From: Calycina herbarum
Lineage: Eukaryota > Ascomycota > Leotiomycetes > Helotiales > Pezizellaceae
Direction: 5' to 3'
DNA length: 64,000 nucleotides
NCBI GenBank assembly: GCA_001414485.1
Contig: LLEY01000125.1
Location: forward strand, 1-64,000
In this document: one piece after another, positions 10,715-22,063 of the stretch
How the letters are laid out: every line of letters begins with the position of its first letter
How positions within the stretch are numbered: the stretch's first letter is position 1
Program-made: the position numbers and the translations under genes
The notes under the pieces: generated by a model
The model's input: the letters and a program-made list of their open reading frames with translations, nothing else
Databases searched by the model: none
What the model was told of the DNA's origin: nothing

Positions 10715-13700
10715 ATGGCAGCCCTCGATATTGGCCAGACGGTGCAGCTCTCCGATGGTCGATACGCGGTAGTTCGTTACGTAGGGCAACCAGACTTTGC
10801 AGCTGGCGACTGGATTGGAGTGGAACTCGAGGATGACACCGGCAAAAACGATGGAAGTGTTAAAGGACAGCGGTACTTCGACTGCAAGATGGGACGGGGA
10901 ATGTTTCTCAGGCCGACAGCTGTCAAAATCGTGGAGCAACCACCCCCCAAAATGAAGCCTCCGCCAGCGAAAAGACCATCGAGGCCAAGCAGTGTAGCAG
11001 CACCCCCTACGGGAAGACGTATGAGCTCTGTACCCGACCCTGCCGCTGGAAAACGAATGAGCATGAATGCTGCCAGCCCTAGTCCAGCAAATCGAACGTC
11101 TCGCCCTTCTAGCATGATCAGAGTACGCTATATAAGAGGATGTGGTTGCAATTTCGCTAACTGTTATAGTCTCCCACCAAATCCCCCACGAAGCAATTAT
11201 CTGGAGCCTCGTCAACAGTGCCCACTCCTAGAACAGGCACGCCTTCAAATACCCGAACTACGTCGACGTCAATGGCAAAGCCCCCACCAGGAGTCCGCCC
11301 AAATCGAACTTCTATGGGCCCACCACCTGCCCCGGCTGCACGGAATACTCGGCCATCATTATCGGGTGGTCCTGGCGTGGGTAACAGAACAACGGTTCCT
11401 GCCATTCGGACGGTGAGTAACCGAACGTCGTTTGCTCCAAAACCGAAGCTTCGCCCCGCAGCCGAACGAGTTGGATCAATTGGGAGTCAATTGAGTGGCG
11501 GGCAGACTAGTGATGATAGCCCAACGGGGGAAGACGGAACCGAATCGCCTGTCAAAAGTGATAGTCTTTCTCCGAAAGTCACTAGTCCTTTGTTGACTAG
11601 AGTATCTGCTACTGAACGCCAAAATGGCTCTCCAGTATCTTCTCGAAGTACCGGTTCTCCAGCCACCCAACGAGCTGCAGGCGCAACCACAGCAGCTACC
11701 CGGGAAATCGAAAGTTTGAAGACCAAGCTTCGAGTGATGGAAAGCAAACGACTAGAGGACAGGGAAAAGTTGAAGACGATGGAAAAAGTACAAGCCGACA
11801 GGGACAAGTATGAGAATATATTCCTGAAGTTCCAGTCAAAGCTTCAAGAAGCGCAGCAAGAAAATGCGGAACTTCGTCGACAAGCAAAGGACTCGGTAGG
11901 AGTGTCCGAAGAACTGGAGAATATAAAGGCGGAGCACGATATCGCCCTTGAGAATGCTACGCTCGACAGAGAGATGGCAGAGGAAATGCAAGATGTCTTG
12001 AGATCAGAGTTGGAAGCTTTGAAGGAAAAGACAGAGGAATTGCAACTACAAGTCGATATTCTGGAAGCCGATAACAAAGAACTGTCAAGTGAGATGAGTC
12101 CTGAGGAGAAATCCAGCAAAGGATGGTTACAGTTACAGACGAAGCTTGAGCATCTCACGGAGGCCCTTTTTGTCTTACGCGATAGGAACGCAGAAGAAAA
12201 AGCCGATTCCACTGCCCATATCAATGAATTAAAGAAAGAGGTTGACGAGCTTACCTCGGTCAAGGCCAACTACGAAACAACCAAGGAAAAGCTCGATCGC
12301 GCAGAAAGTGTCATTGAGGATTTGCGACAACAGCTGGATAATGCCCTTGGGGCTGAAGACATGATTGAAGAATTGACAGAGAAGAATATGCTTATGAGTG
12401 AGAAGATCGACGAGTTGAAGGCAGCAATCGAGGACCTTGAAAGTTTAATAGAAGTCAACGACGAACTTGAGATTACCCACGTGGAAGCCGAAAAAGATAT
12501 GCAAAACGAGATCGATTTCAAGGACAGTGTAATTAGCGAGCACATTCGCCGGGCTTTACAACAAGACGAGGCATTGGAGGATATGGAGTACACATTATCA
12601 CGATTCCGTGAGCTTGTCACCAGCTTACAAAGCGACCTCGAAGATATGCGAGCATCACACGCCATGACCGAAACAGAATCGGAGCAGTTGAATAGCAGAT
12701 CTCGCGCAATGATGGATCTGAATATGAAGCTACAGGTTTCGGCTGCCAAGACCCAGGTTAAAACCATCGACCTTGAACTACGACGACTCGATGCTCAAGA
12801 GGCCTCCGAACATCTTGCTATTGTACAACTTTTCCTCCCAGAAGCATACCATACAGAAAAGGATTCCGTTCTGGCATTGTTACGATTCAAGCGAGTTGGA
12901 TTCAAGGCAAACCTGTTACATGGGTTTGTTAAGGAAAGAATCAATGGCCAACCGCCCGTTGGGCACGAAGAAACCATATTCTCAGCTTGCGAGGTGCTTG
13001 ACAAACTTGCTTGGGTTGTGGCTATGTGTGACCGCTTTGTCAATGCTTTGAATCATTGTTCTACCGAGGAATTTGCAAAGTTCGAAGGTGCCTTGTATGA
13101 GCTTGAGCCAGTTGAACGGGCCCTTAATGGTTGGATCGATGGACTCCGTCGCGATGAACTGAAGGAAAGTCAATGCGCGAGCGAACTCCAACGTACCATT
13201 GCATTAATGTCACATCTTGGAGAAGTTCACATCCCTAGCGGGTTAGCAAGCTACGCTGACGATGTTCACATGCGAACCTTGATCATGCAAAGTCACTTGG
13301 AGAATGCGGCTGCCGCAATCTCAGCAGCAAGATCAATGGTGCAAACAGCCATTCCAGTTCAAGGTGACGATGATGAACATGGTCAACATTTTGCTCGAAA
13401 GACCGAATCAGTCATCAGTACCACACGCAGTGCTAAAGTTATTATCGGTAAGGCCGTGAGAGCCCTCGAAGATCTCAAGACCCGGTCATTATCGTTGACT
13501 CCAGATACTATCCAAACTTTTGAGCAATGCGAGACCTCCACGGAAGAGCTAGCAAATTTTACCCGTCATGTAGGATTCGACCTTTGCAAGCTGCTCCATG
13601 AGGAGGGCAGGACCGAGCCATTTACCTACCTCGAGGTTCAGAGTTCTGTCCATCGAACCACAACATCAATCTTTGCCTCAAGCGAATCGGATTTGTTCTC

Positions 13701-14751
13701 AACGTACTCTAATAAGCTTCGAACATTAACGACTTCGCTTGTTGACCTTGCAGCTTTAGCGTCAGATTTGGAAATGACTCAAGAATTCGAGCGAGCAGCA
13801 GCTCCATGGGTGCTACGTTCTCAACAATTGAAAACGTCGAAGACCATCACGATTGATGCCGAGGAAGAAATGCGCCGCTTGAAGGATGATCACCATGAAC
13901 GCCTCCGGGTGATCGCATTACGAGACCAAACTTTAGAGGAAGCGGCTGTCAAGATTGAACTCCTCGAAAGTCGCATGCGGGATGCCACGAAGAAGAATGA
14001 GAAGATCACGGAATTGGAGAAGAAAATCGAGGATGCCAAAAGACGTGAGGTTGAGTTGGCAGAATCGCTGGACTCCCAAAACAAGGAGATTACATCTCTC
14101 GATGCAGATAGAGAGAAGTGGAGGAAGGTCGCCGAAGATGCCAAAGCTCTTGGTATTGCAGCACCAGGCTCCAAAGCAGGCAAAGAACGCGCCGTTGCCA
14201 CTGCCCGGGAAATGGATGCTCTCAAGACAGAAATTGAGAGTTTGCAAGCCGCCGTTCGTTTCCTACGCGAGGATAACAGACGTGCTCGTCTCACAGATCC
14301 ACAGTCTCATGACTGGCTTGAGGCACCATTGACCAAACCAAAATCAAAGGAAGAGCAACGTCGGGCACTTGTTGTCTCGGAAGGTCAGGATGTACTTAAT
14401 GAATTACTAAACCTGGCCTCCACGGCCAAGGTTTATGATCTCAGCGCTATGCCTGAGAATCGACTCGCATGGCGCCCGGCGAAAACAACACCCCAATACC
14501 ACGTGGCGAAGCAGAGAGAGGACTATGTTGCTTGGGGTGGTTGGAAAGCAAATGTTGTCAAGAAAGCTCGTGTTCTTGCTGAGCGGGATGTCAATCGTCA
14601 GAGCGAGAAGAAGACGAGAGGGAACATGGTCGCGAAAGTGGCGCTTAGGCTCCCGGAATGGGATGCTAAAGGTATTAATAGAGGGAGAGAGGTGGAGATC
14701 GTGAACCCGGATGACTTTGAGGAATTCAGAGGGAATCTTGGGTTTGTATAA
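10715..14751 (+). CDS. NIP100: Dynactin p150-Glued large subunit
   Basis: The large subunit of dynactin links cytoplasmic dynein to microtubules and is needed for nuclear and vesicle transport in hyphae. Two exons, 10715-11122 and 11170-14751, with a 47-nt intron (branch CTAAC), give 1,329 residues, normal for the family. Residues 4-75 are a CAP-Gly domain (GDWIGVELEDD, then GKNDGSVKGQRYFDC and the closing GMFLRP). A Ser/Pro/Arg-rich basic linker follows to about residue 310, then a long coiled coil (about 315-560). A dynactin domain starts near 590 (EHIRRALQQDEALEDMEYTL and the conserved LVTSLQSDLEDM). A second coiled coil lies at about 1010-1110. The frame is uninterrupted and no loss of key residues is seen. 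Confidence 0.96.
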
Positions 14752-15738
14752 TTCTGTTTCATGATAGCGTTTATACCCCGGATAAGTTTAGTTGTGTTTA
14801 TTACTTTTTTCTTCTACAGCTAGGCTTCCAATATTAGTTGTATTTTTATGGAGTGGATTTGGTTTCTTTTTTGTGACTTTTTCGTGGTGTGTGAAGGGTA
14901 CACTCCATCACCCTCTCGGCATGGTAGACCGAGAGGGAAGGAGCGACCCCGTCTTCTGTGCTGTGGGGTTGAGACCAAGTTGAGGTCAAGTGTGGGAAGG
15001 AACGACCTCGAGGCTCGACTTTTTTTTCTGTTCGACCCACCAACAGCTTCCAGTCGCGACTGCCTCTTCAGACGCGAAGAATCGACCTCGACTTAGGTAG
15101 ACCTCGGCAGGACTTTCCAAGTGGATCCTGATCTAACACATAGTTGAGAATCAAGGCCATGTCAAAGAAGGAACGACCTTGACCCCGAGACAGAACGGGG
15201 GTGGTTTGGGCTGTATACCTGTGTTGTGGTCATGTAGCACAGTTTAATAAAGCCCTTGAAAATCCCTTTAGTGGAATACGACAAGGCTAATCGATTGGGG
15301 GCAAGGAGATGAATACGGCAGAATGATATCGTATTATCACATTGCGGCAGTTACCAGTTATTGAACTTCATAAGCTCGACGTTTTCCCGCGGTCGTGAAG
15401 TCCCCTCCAAAAAGCGTCTTGAATCCCAAATAAAACCATAACACAACATTTCAAATGGATGAGCTTTGATTCTATTATTAATTAGCTATCAGAGGTTTGT
15501 TCTATATTTTATGTATATTTTTCTTGTCTCTTTCTAGACTCCGTGTTGGCCCTTTGGTAGGTGTAGGGTATAGCGCAGGAACGAAATAGGACGTTTTTTC
15601 TGTCCCCAGACCTTAGCGTCGACAAGTTAGTCCAAGTTTTCTCCAGCCGGTTTGAGAGACGAGCCCAAGTCAGAGGAGGAGCGACCTGCTTTGTGAGAGT
15701 CTGGGTGGGCTATTCTAATTCTACTGTGGTCATTTTAC
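14752..15738. repeat. Cluster of GGAAGGAACGACC-type repeats downstream of dynactin
   Basis: The motif GGAAGGA(A/G)CGACC recurs at about 14936, 14996 and 15167, with a looser form at 15676 (GAGGAGCGACCTG). The units sit within G+C-richer sequence and are often followed by CTCGAC or TTGACC, in one place by a poly-T run (15017-15026). Complementary-strand relatives lie at about 43975 and 48100. The short frames across this stretch have no recognisable product. I read it as a dispersed non-coding repeat, possibly SINE-like, but see no clear pol III boxes. Confidence 0.5.
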
Positions 15739-15868
15739 TTCGTCGTAGGCAAAACAATTACTGCAGATAGGCCAGGGCAAGGAAACCTGGCTTTGGTGCG
15801 ATTTACAGCCAAAGTAAAACACCTAACTCGCGTCTGCAGTAATTGCTATGCCTAAGGTAGGACGAAGG
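15739..15868. repeat. 130-bp inverted-repeat (hairpin/MITE-like) element
   Basis: Left arm CTTCGTCGTAGGCAAAAC then AATTACTGCAGA; the complemented right arm reads CTTCGTCCTACCTTAGGC then AATTACTGCAGA. The arms are about 30 nt. A smaller inner complementarity (GCCAAAG / CTTTGG) is also present. Nothing in the loop looks coding. Confidence 0.6.
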
Positions 15869-16095
15869 ATTTGGATGGCTTACCTTCAATGGAGTGCAAC
15901 TCAATGAAGCCCACCGAGAAGAATAAGAGCAATGACTCTGTTATTTTTCTTGGTAAAATAATATCGAATTTTTTCGGTACCCATGTATACCATCGGCGTT
16001 AAAAGAATTCCGGTGATGGCCTACCATAAATGCAGTTTTGTTAATCACCCGAAGATATCTTGTCGAAAAAGAAATAGTATATCTTGGCAAGCAAA
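15869..16095. other. Short spacer before broken permease
   Basis: Spacer with no recognisable feature; it would hold the former promoter of the permease pseudogene. Confidence 0.35.
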
Positions 16096-17197
16096 ATGTC
16101 GAAAGATGATTTCAAGATTGAGGGTATGTTACCAAAAGTGACCCCTGACTATGAGCTTTCAGCTAACGTGCCTGTATTTAGCTGGAACACCAAGTCCACA
16201 TTCAGGGGAAGAGGAAGAAAGTTACAGCAAAACAAATGTGCTGGGAGTTGTTGAAGCCAATGTTCTACAAGAACGAACGATTGGCCTGTTCGGGGCCATC
16301 TCACTCATTGTAAACAAGATCATCGGTGCAGGGTCAGATATCGCCTCGAATCGCACATATCACAATTAGCTGATAAAAATAGAATTTTCTCGACACCAAG
16401 CACCATCTTCAAGCTTTCTGGAAGTGTTGGAATGGCTTTGATGTGTTGGGTGATTGGATCTATCATTTCGACATGTGGTGTTTGCGTGATGATGGAGCTC
16501 GGAATGGCATTCCACCCTTGCTTGATGCAGATCTGCATCTATATCTTCTACTGCATTTTTCTCCGTAAGTCACTTTCTTGCCTTTCTGCATATTAGTGGA
16601 GCTCTGAGCTAATTTGAATTCACAAAAAAGTGGTGTCTGCACGTAATGCTATCACTTTCTCCTCTTATATCCTGGTGGCTGCCGGTGTCGATTCAGCAAT
16701 CTGGAAGCTTCGTGGAATTTCCATAGTAGCAGCCGTGTTTTCAGTTGGAATACACATCGCTGTTCCACGAATTGGGCGTAGTTTGCAAGATGCACTTTCG
16801 ATTATGAAACTCTTTACCCTATTTTTCATCGTCTGCTGTGGGTTTGCTGCATTGGGAGGTCATCTCAAAGTACCAAATTTTCACAACTTTTCCAACGCAT
16901 TTGAGGGAACATCAAACAATGGGTACAGCATTGGAACTGCAGTCATCACGTTAACGTCAATGCTGTAAATGATGATCCCCTTTCTGACAAAATATATTTC
17001 ACGAAGTTGCTAACCATTTGAAGGTTTTATCAGAAGTCTGCAATCCTCAGAAAACCCTCCGTAGAGCTCCTCCGATATCAATGGCTGTCATGAGTGACCT
17101 TTATCTCTTGGCAGATGTCGCATACGTATGGCATCACTTATTCATATTTTCGAATTTGCCAGACTAGCTCTTCTGCAGTTTGCTGGCGAGGTAAAGA
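16096..17197 (+). pseudogene. Broken amino-acid permease (LAT/Mup1-like)
   Basis: Remnant of a plasma-membrane amino-acid transporter. Exons can still be followed: the start, MSKDDFKIE, joins AGTPSPHSGEEE through a GTATGT intron, then RTIGLFGAISLIVNKIIGAG, then GIFSTPSTIFKLSGSVG, the family signature in the first membrane helix. Later SARNAITFSSYILVAAGV and IGTAVITLTSML are typical helices. The conserved stretch after TM2 that normally reads like GTAIPRSGGEK is missing. The YSYSGWENAN-like segment is replaced by TAA at about 16966, and VLSEVCNPQKTLRRAPPISM follows in another frame. The gene ends abruptly at the 17198 element. Internal deletions, stops and truncation make it a pseudogene. Confidence 0.75.
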
Positions 17198-17721
17198 TAC
17201 AGTGAGTTGCGAGTTAAGCTTGAATTTGCCCACTTTTTTGTAATCCAAGCTTTTTGAAAAACCCTTGATTTCCCCCCTTTTTAGGCACTCTTTTACCTAT
17301 TAATTAACAACAACATATGATATACTATTTATAAGAACAAGAAAGAAGAGGCTATATCTCCCCTTATACTCTATAAACTTTATAAGACAAAAATAGACAA
17401 TTTCATATCTATCTTAATTTTTGTAGGGTCTTAGTATAGCTTATCGACCTTACAGGGGTAGTTAAAAAAAATATCAAGAAAAGGGGTTATTTTAAGAATT
17501 ATTTATCTTTTAGTTTACTTTTATTATACTTACTTTATATTAATAAATTATATAGAAGAGAGATAATTAGATATAGCGCTTCTTTCTAGCTAGGCCTCAT
17601 CTCTTTTAGAATACTTTTATTTTCTGTCTTCTAAAGAAAAGAGGGAGAAAGCCTTAATAAAAAAAAAGCTCGGATTATAAAAAAAGTGAGCAAATTCAAG
17701 CTTAACTCGCAACTCACTGTA
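17198..17721. mobile_element. TA-flanked MITE with about 60-bp terminal inverted repeats
   Basis: Both ends read TACAGTGAGTTGCGAGTT followed by AAGCTTGAATTTGC, then a C/T-rich stretch and AAGCTTTTT, as near-perfect inverted repeats of about 60 nt (17198-17260 and 17660-17721). The flanking TA matches a TA target-site duplication, as used by Tc1/mariner/pogo elements. The 400-nt interior is very AT-rich and encodes no transposase, so this is a non-autonomous element. It separates two broken transporter genes, and each remnant stops at it. Confidence 0.82.
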
Positions 17722-18478
17722 GCCATAAAGGATTGAAATGTGTAAGGTGATGAAAGTAGTAACGGAGAAAAAACCAAAAGTCTAGCCGGCCGTATTATCG
17801 CTTTCTTGAACTGCTCCGATGGTGACAGTCCGGTATCAAATTTCGACTTTAGTAACTGATTTCCTGTTGACTTCCGAAGAGATTTCGCTTTTTTTTCTAA
17901 GATAGAAACTTTATAGGTCTCTCTGAAGAAGAGTAAAAACCCAACTTCAGTAACACCAGTCAGAATCACGACAATCCAAAATGCCCACCGCCAACCCGCT
18001 GCTTCTGTGAGATATCCTCCAATTATGGGACCTGATATAATACCTAACATCGGACTGAATCCCCTGAATGCCATAGCACTTCCTCGCTCCTCCGGAACAA
18101 ACATGTCACCAACAATTCCCGGGTTGAGGGTAAAACAAGCGACACTCAATCCAGTCAAGCAGCGAAAAGTAACCAACATACCTATTGAGGTGCTCACAGC
18201 TCCCCCAATGGAGAAAATAACGAAAAGTATATTTGCGGTCTGATAGACTATATGTCTGCCATATAACTCTGAGAGTGGTGCAATGAGAAGAGGGCCAAAA
18301 ATTTCCCCAAGTTCCCAGATGGAAACAATAAGTCGTCGGGACCACTAAAGTCCACAACATTTTCATCGGTGGTGATATTCCTAGGTTCTCGCTTGGAATC
18401 ATGATCTTCTGAAGCAATTGCATCGGAGTCAACTGAGTGTGGTGCATCCTCGTCCTCGACTGTTTCTTGATGTGCCAT
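17722..18478 (-). pseudogene. Broken MFS drug/proton antiporter (DHA1 type)
   Basis: The start, MAHQETVEDEDAPHS, leads into an acidic N-terminal tail. The tail runs straight into FGPLLIAPLSELYGRHIVYQ in another frame, so TM1 and part of TM2 are deleted and the join is frameshifted near 18300. After that the frame is clean: FRCLTGLSVACFTLNPGIVGD (TM4 region), ERGSAMAFRG and the family motif PMLGIISGPIIGGYL, then GWRWAFWIVVILTGV. The protein stops after RPARLLVFSPLL, where sequence degenerates into the 17198-17721 element, losing the second six-helix half. It would be a plasma-membrane exporter if whole. Call is confident from motifs. Confidence 0.8.
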
Positions 18479-19649
18479 CGCGGCAGATTTTCAAGTACCG
18501 TGCCGTGTGTGGAAAAGGCGTTCCTACTTTGCTAGGAGCAACACTCTAACTGGTCAGTTTAATAACGCCCACCTGTACCTCTGTACGTGTGCACCTTGCC
18601 GCCGCTGAAGTGAGAGTTACGTACCAGAAGCAGAGACAAGCAGAATATGAATAGTTTCTCATCACGTCAGAAAGATTATTCAAGCTACTTCTCAGACACC
18701 GTGGAATCCGTTATTTACCATTTCATAAGCATTGGTGGAATACACTCTAGAGCAGCAGACTGACTAGGAAGTTTGCAAAACCAAATCTTTTGGTGCTGAA
18801 TGTAACGGTAGTTCGGTGGCCAATAACGTAGTTTCTATCCTTGTCCTTTGTTGGTATCCAAATTACTGCAACCAGAATCGCACATAGATAACAGCGGCAT
18901 ACGCCCACCACACAACTCCAACTTGGGAAGTTCAGATAAGCAATCGAAGCTTTCAGGCCAAGAATTGGCAAAGTATCTGAGGGAATTGATAACAAAAGGT
19001 GTGGTAGGCCACCAAGGCCTGTAGCCTCCGATTTTCTTTACGAGATGATCGAGATCAATGAAATTCCTCGGGGGTTTTCTTCTCCTAGGGAAGTTGTGCA
19101 TTCGCTATTTTTTTGTATTACATGTACCTCCATGGGGTAGCAGCGTCTGTGAGAAACAGCCCTGAAGAACTCCTTGCGCGGTAGCCCTTCCACGTAGACT
19201 TGAAAGTCCCAATTTTCATCCTAATCAAGGTGTTTCTAATATTTCTGAATCTTACAAATGTCCAGAGCAGAAATACAACATGTGTTTTACAATGAGTCAT
19301 TTCTGAACTTTACAGCCTCAAAGATATCGCAAAAATCTGAAATAAACACAGAAAGATGCGTTGAGGTCGAATACAGAATTTTAGTTAGCTTTGTGCCCTC
19401 CACTATTCGTATTATAACTTTATTTTATCCTTTCTAGCGAAATCTTAAAGAAATATCTGGGCATTTTAACATGCCCACAGAGATACTCAAATAGCCATCC
19501 CATCGTCAATAGCCTACTTAGTTACAAATATGCAGTAAATTGAATAAAATTGAAGTGGATTGTCAGCTTCTAGCTATATAATCTAGCATCCCAACAACTC
19601 GCGCCCCTCATTCTCCCTGGCTCGCTTATATTGGTTTGACTCCCCCCCC
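18479..19649. other. Intergenic, gene-poor
   Basis: No supported gene. Minus-strand frames at 18835-19101 and 19118-19300 are open, but they match nothing I recognise and have no good start or splice context. They may be coding relics. Confidence 0.4.
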
Positions 19650-19887
19650 AATGTTCAATTGGTCAAGTGGTAATAATAAAGTTTCGAAAAGTAAAGCATA
19701 CTTCGTAACTCCCTAAGTCTCGCTGTTCCAAACTTCTAGAGTATTTCAAGAAATGTCTGAAAAACTTAGAACAATTTAGAAGATGAACCTAGCTTTTTGG
19801 AACAGCCAGTTGCGATTATTCTGTACCAGGGTTAATACTGATCATGGAGAAATATTTATTGCCGCTTTTATTGTCCATGGAAAGAGG
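19650..19887. repeat. TIR element copy 2 (GGCAGTAAATA family)
   Basis: Right end TATTTATTGCCGCTTTTATT followed by GTCCATGG. The left end is weak (AAGTGGTAATAATAAA). The interior, TCTCGCTGTTCC ... CTAGCTTTTTGGAACAG, aligns by eye with the interior of the copies at 31778 and 59658. It is non-coding. Confidence 0.55.
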
Positions 19888-19982
19888 AGGGAAGAGGTAT
19901 ATCGGCCCGAAAACATCACTGCACATGTAAGGGGAAATCTTTCCGGCTAAATTTATTTCAAACCAAAAGCCCCCCTTTTTTT

Positions 19983-21047
19983 CTATGTACAACTCTTCCC
20001 CTCACTCTCCTCACTACTCGATGTAACTAGCAAAACACGCCCCCCTTCTGACACAGTGGCATTCGCAACAAGCGGAATGCCATTTGTGATGATATATATA
20101 GAACCTCGATCTAATGGTGTTCTTCCAAAAGCCGCACTAGTTGGACCCGGAGTTTCCGCCGAGTTGACTCCTCCAAGCAGCGTCGACGCGATTCCATCAG
20201 GGGTAACTTGAAAGACAGTGCTCACTGGGTTTCCACTGATAAAAGCAGTTCCATCAGCTGCTACAACGAAATCATCACCTCAGCCGGAGCTGGCAACCAC
20301 TTTCCATTCCGAAGCTGCGGAAATTGATGGAAGACTTGTGTTGGCATAGTCGATGGACAACTCGATAGATCCGAATGTGCCACTGATTGTGCTGGTATAA
20401 TAAAGAGTGTTGGTGTTGGGCAGGAATTTGATTCCATTAACACCGGGATTGAGAGAAGCTGGTCGCGCTGTGCCAGTAGCATTGGACTTGAGAATGCTTT
20501 CTTGTGCGCCTGTTGTTGGATCTATGTGGTAGATTTGACCCAAAATGGTGTCCGTGACGAGAATAGTGGCATTTACAAGTCCTGCGGATGGCGATGTCGG
20601 GATTCTTGTCATGCCGTTCAAAAATCTAGCACTGGGCATATCGAGAATTTTGGATAGAACGGGTTGGGAATCCGTTTGATTGCATCCACACTCTCCTAAA
20701 TCAAGTGCCCATATGGAGAATGAGTTTGCGACCGCTGATGTACTTTTGGAATAATTTCCAGCTGTGATGGCGAAGAGATCCGGGAAGATTTCGACGATTC
20801 CGAACAAGGAGTTGACATTTGGAATCTGTGCAATGGCAACGGGTGCTTCTTCAGTACGAGGGTTGAATTGGTGAAGTGTTGCACTGTTTATTCCTGTCAG
20901 GAGAAGTTTGCCGTTTGAGCGTACAGCGATGTTCTCAAGTTCTATGCCTGCGTCGACTTGGGCAAGTGTCCGTACTTCCACGGAGGCAGAATGAGAAACT
21001 GCAGTGAGGAGAGAACAAGAAAGCAACAGGGTTGAGAGGAAAGTCAT
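19983..21047 (-). pseudogene. Secreted SMP-30/gluconolactonase-like propeller with in-frame TGA
   Basis: A single-exon frame of 354 residues, interrupted only by TGA at 20280-20282 (after residue 255). An N-terminal signal peptide (residues 1-21, LLLSCSLLTAVSHSASVEV) indicates secretion. The body has repeated beta-strand units with GI/GV-rich turns (LLTGINSATLHQF, LFGIVEIFPDLFAITAGNY, RFLNGMTRIP, ILVTDTILGQIYHID, PGVNGIKFLPN). These resemble SMP-30/gluconolactonase/LRE six-bladed propellers often found beside fungal secondary-metabolism genes. After the stop the frame resumes with GDDFVVAADGTAFISGNP, clearly the last blade. No splice pair removes the TGA. Either a recent nonsense mutation (TGG or CGA to TGA) or readthrough; I favour a pseudogene. 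Enzymatic activity is unknown. Confidence 0.7.
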
Positions 21048-22063
21048 TTTTGCGATTTGGTTTTCGTCCCGGTGGATGGAATGGGAGTCAATGAGAACAG
21101 TTCCGTAACTCCCGGAGTTCTGTTCTCTTTATATCGCCTTTCCCACTCCTCAAATTACTTTCAAGTTGAGAATAACATAATTGTTTCCCTGGAATTGTTT
21201 GTTTATACGCCTCCGACCGGTTCGCCATTCGGGCTCGTCATATATTTATTTTACCTTGGCATTGCGTGGAAACAAATCATTAGATGAACGATTGTGGAAA
21301 GCATAAAATCCATAAATGGGGTTCATCCTTTAAATTTGCTTGCTCCATCCCAGTCAGCGATCCGTGTTTCTCGAGCTGGAGGCGTGTGTGGTTGGTGTAC
21401 GGGACCTTCGGACGAGCCTTTACACGTGCACATGGGGCGAGGGAGAACAAGAGGAACGGAGAAGAAGACATCGCTCGAAACATGGTGAGAATTGAAGGGC
21501 ACCAAACACCTCGAATCGATGTAAGATGTCGAGGGAGAATCGAAGGAGAGAAGAGAAGTAAGAAACCAAGAAGCAAGCAATCAATCCCCACGTCTGATGA
21601 GGTTGATAGCGCAGATCCCCCAGACTGAGTTTGTACCCCTACGTACTTCGAAGTACTAACCATTTCTCTGTAGTATAATTCCAAGCAATTTATATGGTTT
21701 TCCAGCTTGGCATCCATTTCTTGTATCGGTAACCCCTGGGTTTGGCCATAAAAGCCACCCAAGCGGGGTAATTGGCCAATTGAATGAGCTCAAATCTAGG
21801 GGTGACTGCCGAGCAAAGAAAATATGAATTGGCGTTCTGCTCAATAAATCTGCAGGCAGTTCGATGCTGCTAATTCAAAATCCGAGGTCTATCATTTAAC
21901 CCTTAATCAAGATTGTCCGAATCAACCCTCTGTTGGAGTCCGATCTGGGTATACCGGATTTTCATAAGTAAGTCGGTTCCGGACCTCAATCAATCCATCC
22001 TGTTCACACTCGCTCAACAGTTCTCACTACCACACACTCTTTACCTAGTTTCACAATCACAGA
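21048..22063. other. Divergent intergenic region
   Basis: One-kb spacer between the two divergently transcribed broken genes. Open frames on both strands at 21280-21760 overlap each other and lack motifs; I see no gene. Confidence 0.45.

Noticed and set aside
10553..11215. 220-residue minus frame
   Set aside because: Antisense shadow of the dynactin first exon; composition follows the complement of the CAP-Gly and linker region.
11844..14294. Several long minus frames rich in Ser
   Set aside because: Antisense shadows of the dynactin coiled coils (Glu/Lys codons read as Ser/Leu/Phe).
17260..17660. Possible transposase inside the TA-flanked element
   Set aside because: Interior is AT-rich with stops in all frames; only a non-autonomous element is supported.
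18835..19300. Two minus frames of 60-88 residues (MHNFPRRRKPP..., MTHCKTHVV...)
   Set aside because: No family resemblance, no splice join between them that keeps frame; perhaps relics, not enough to annotate.
21280..21762. 160-residue minus and 114-residue plus frames
   Set aside because: They overlap on opposite strands in a divergent promoter region; no motifs.
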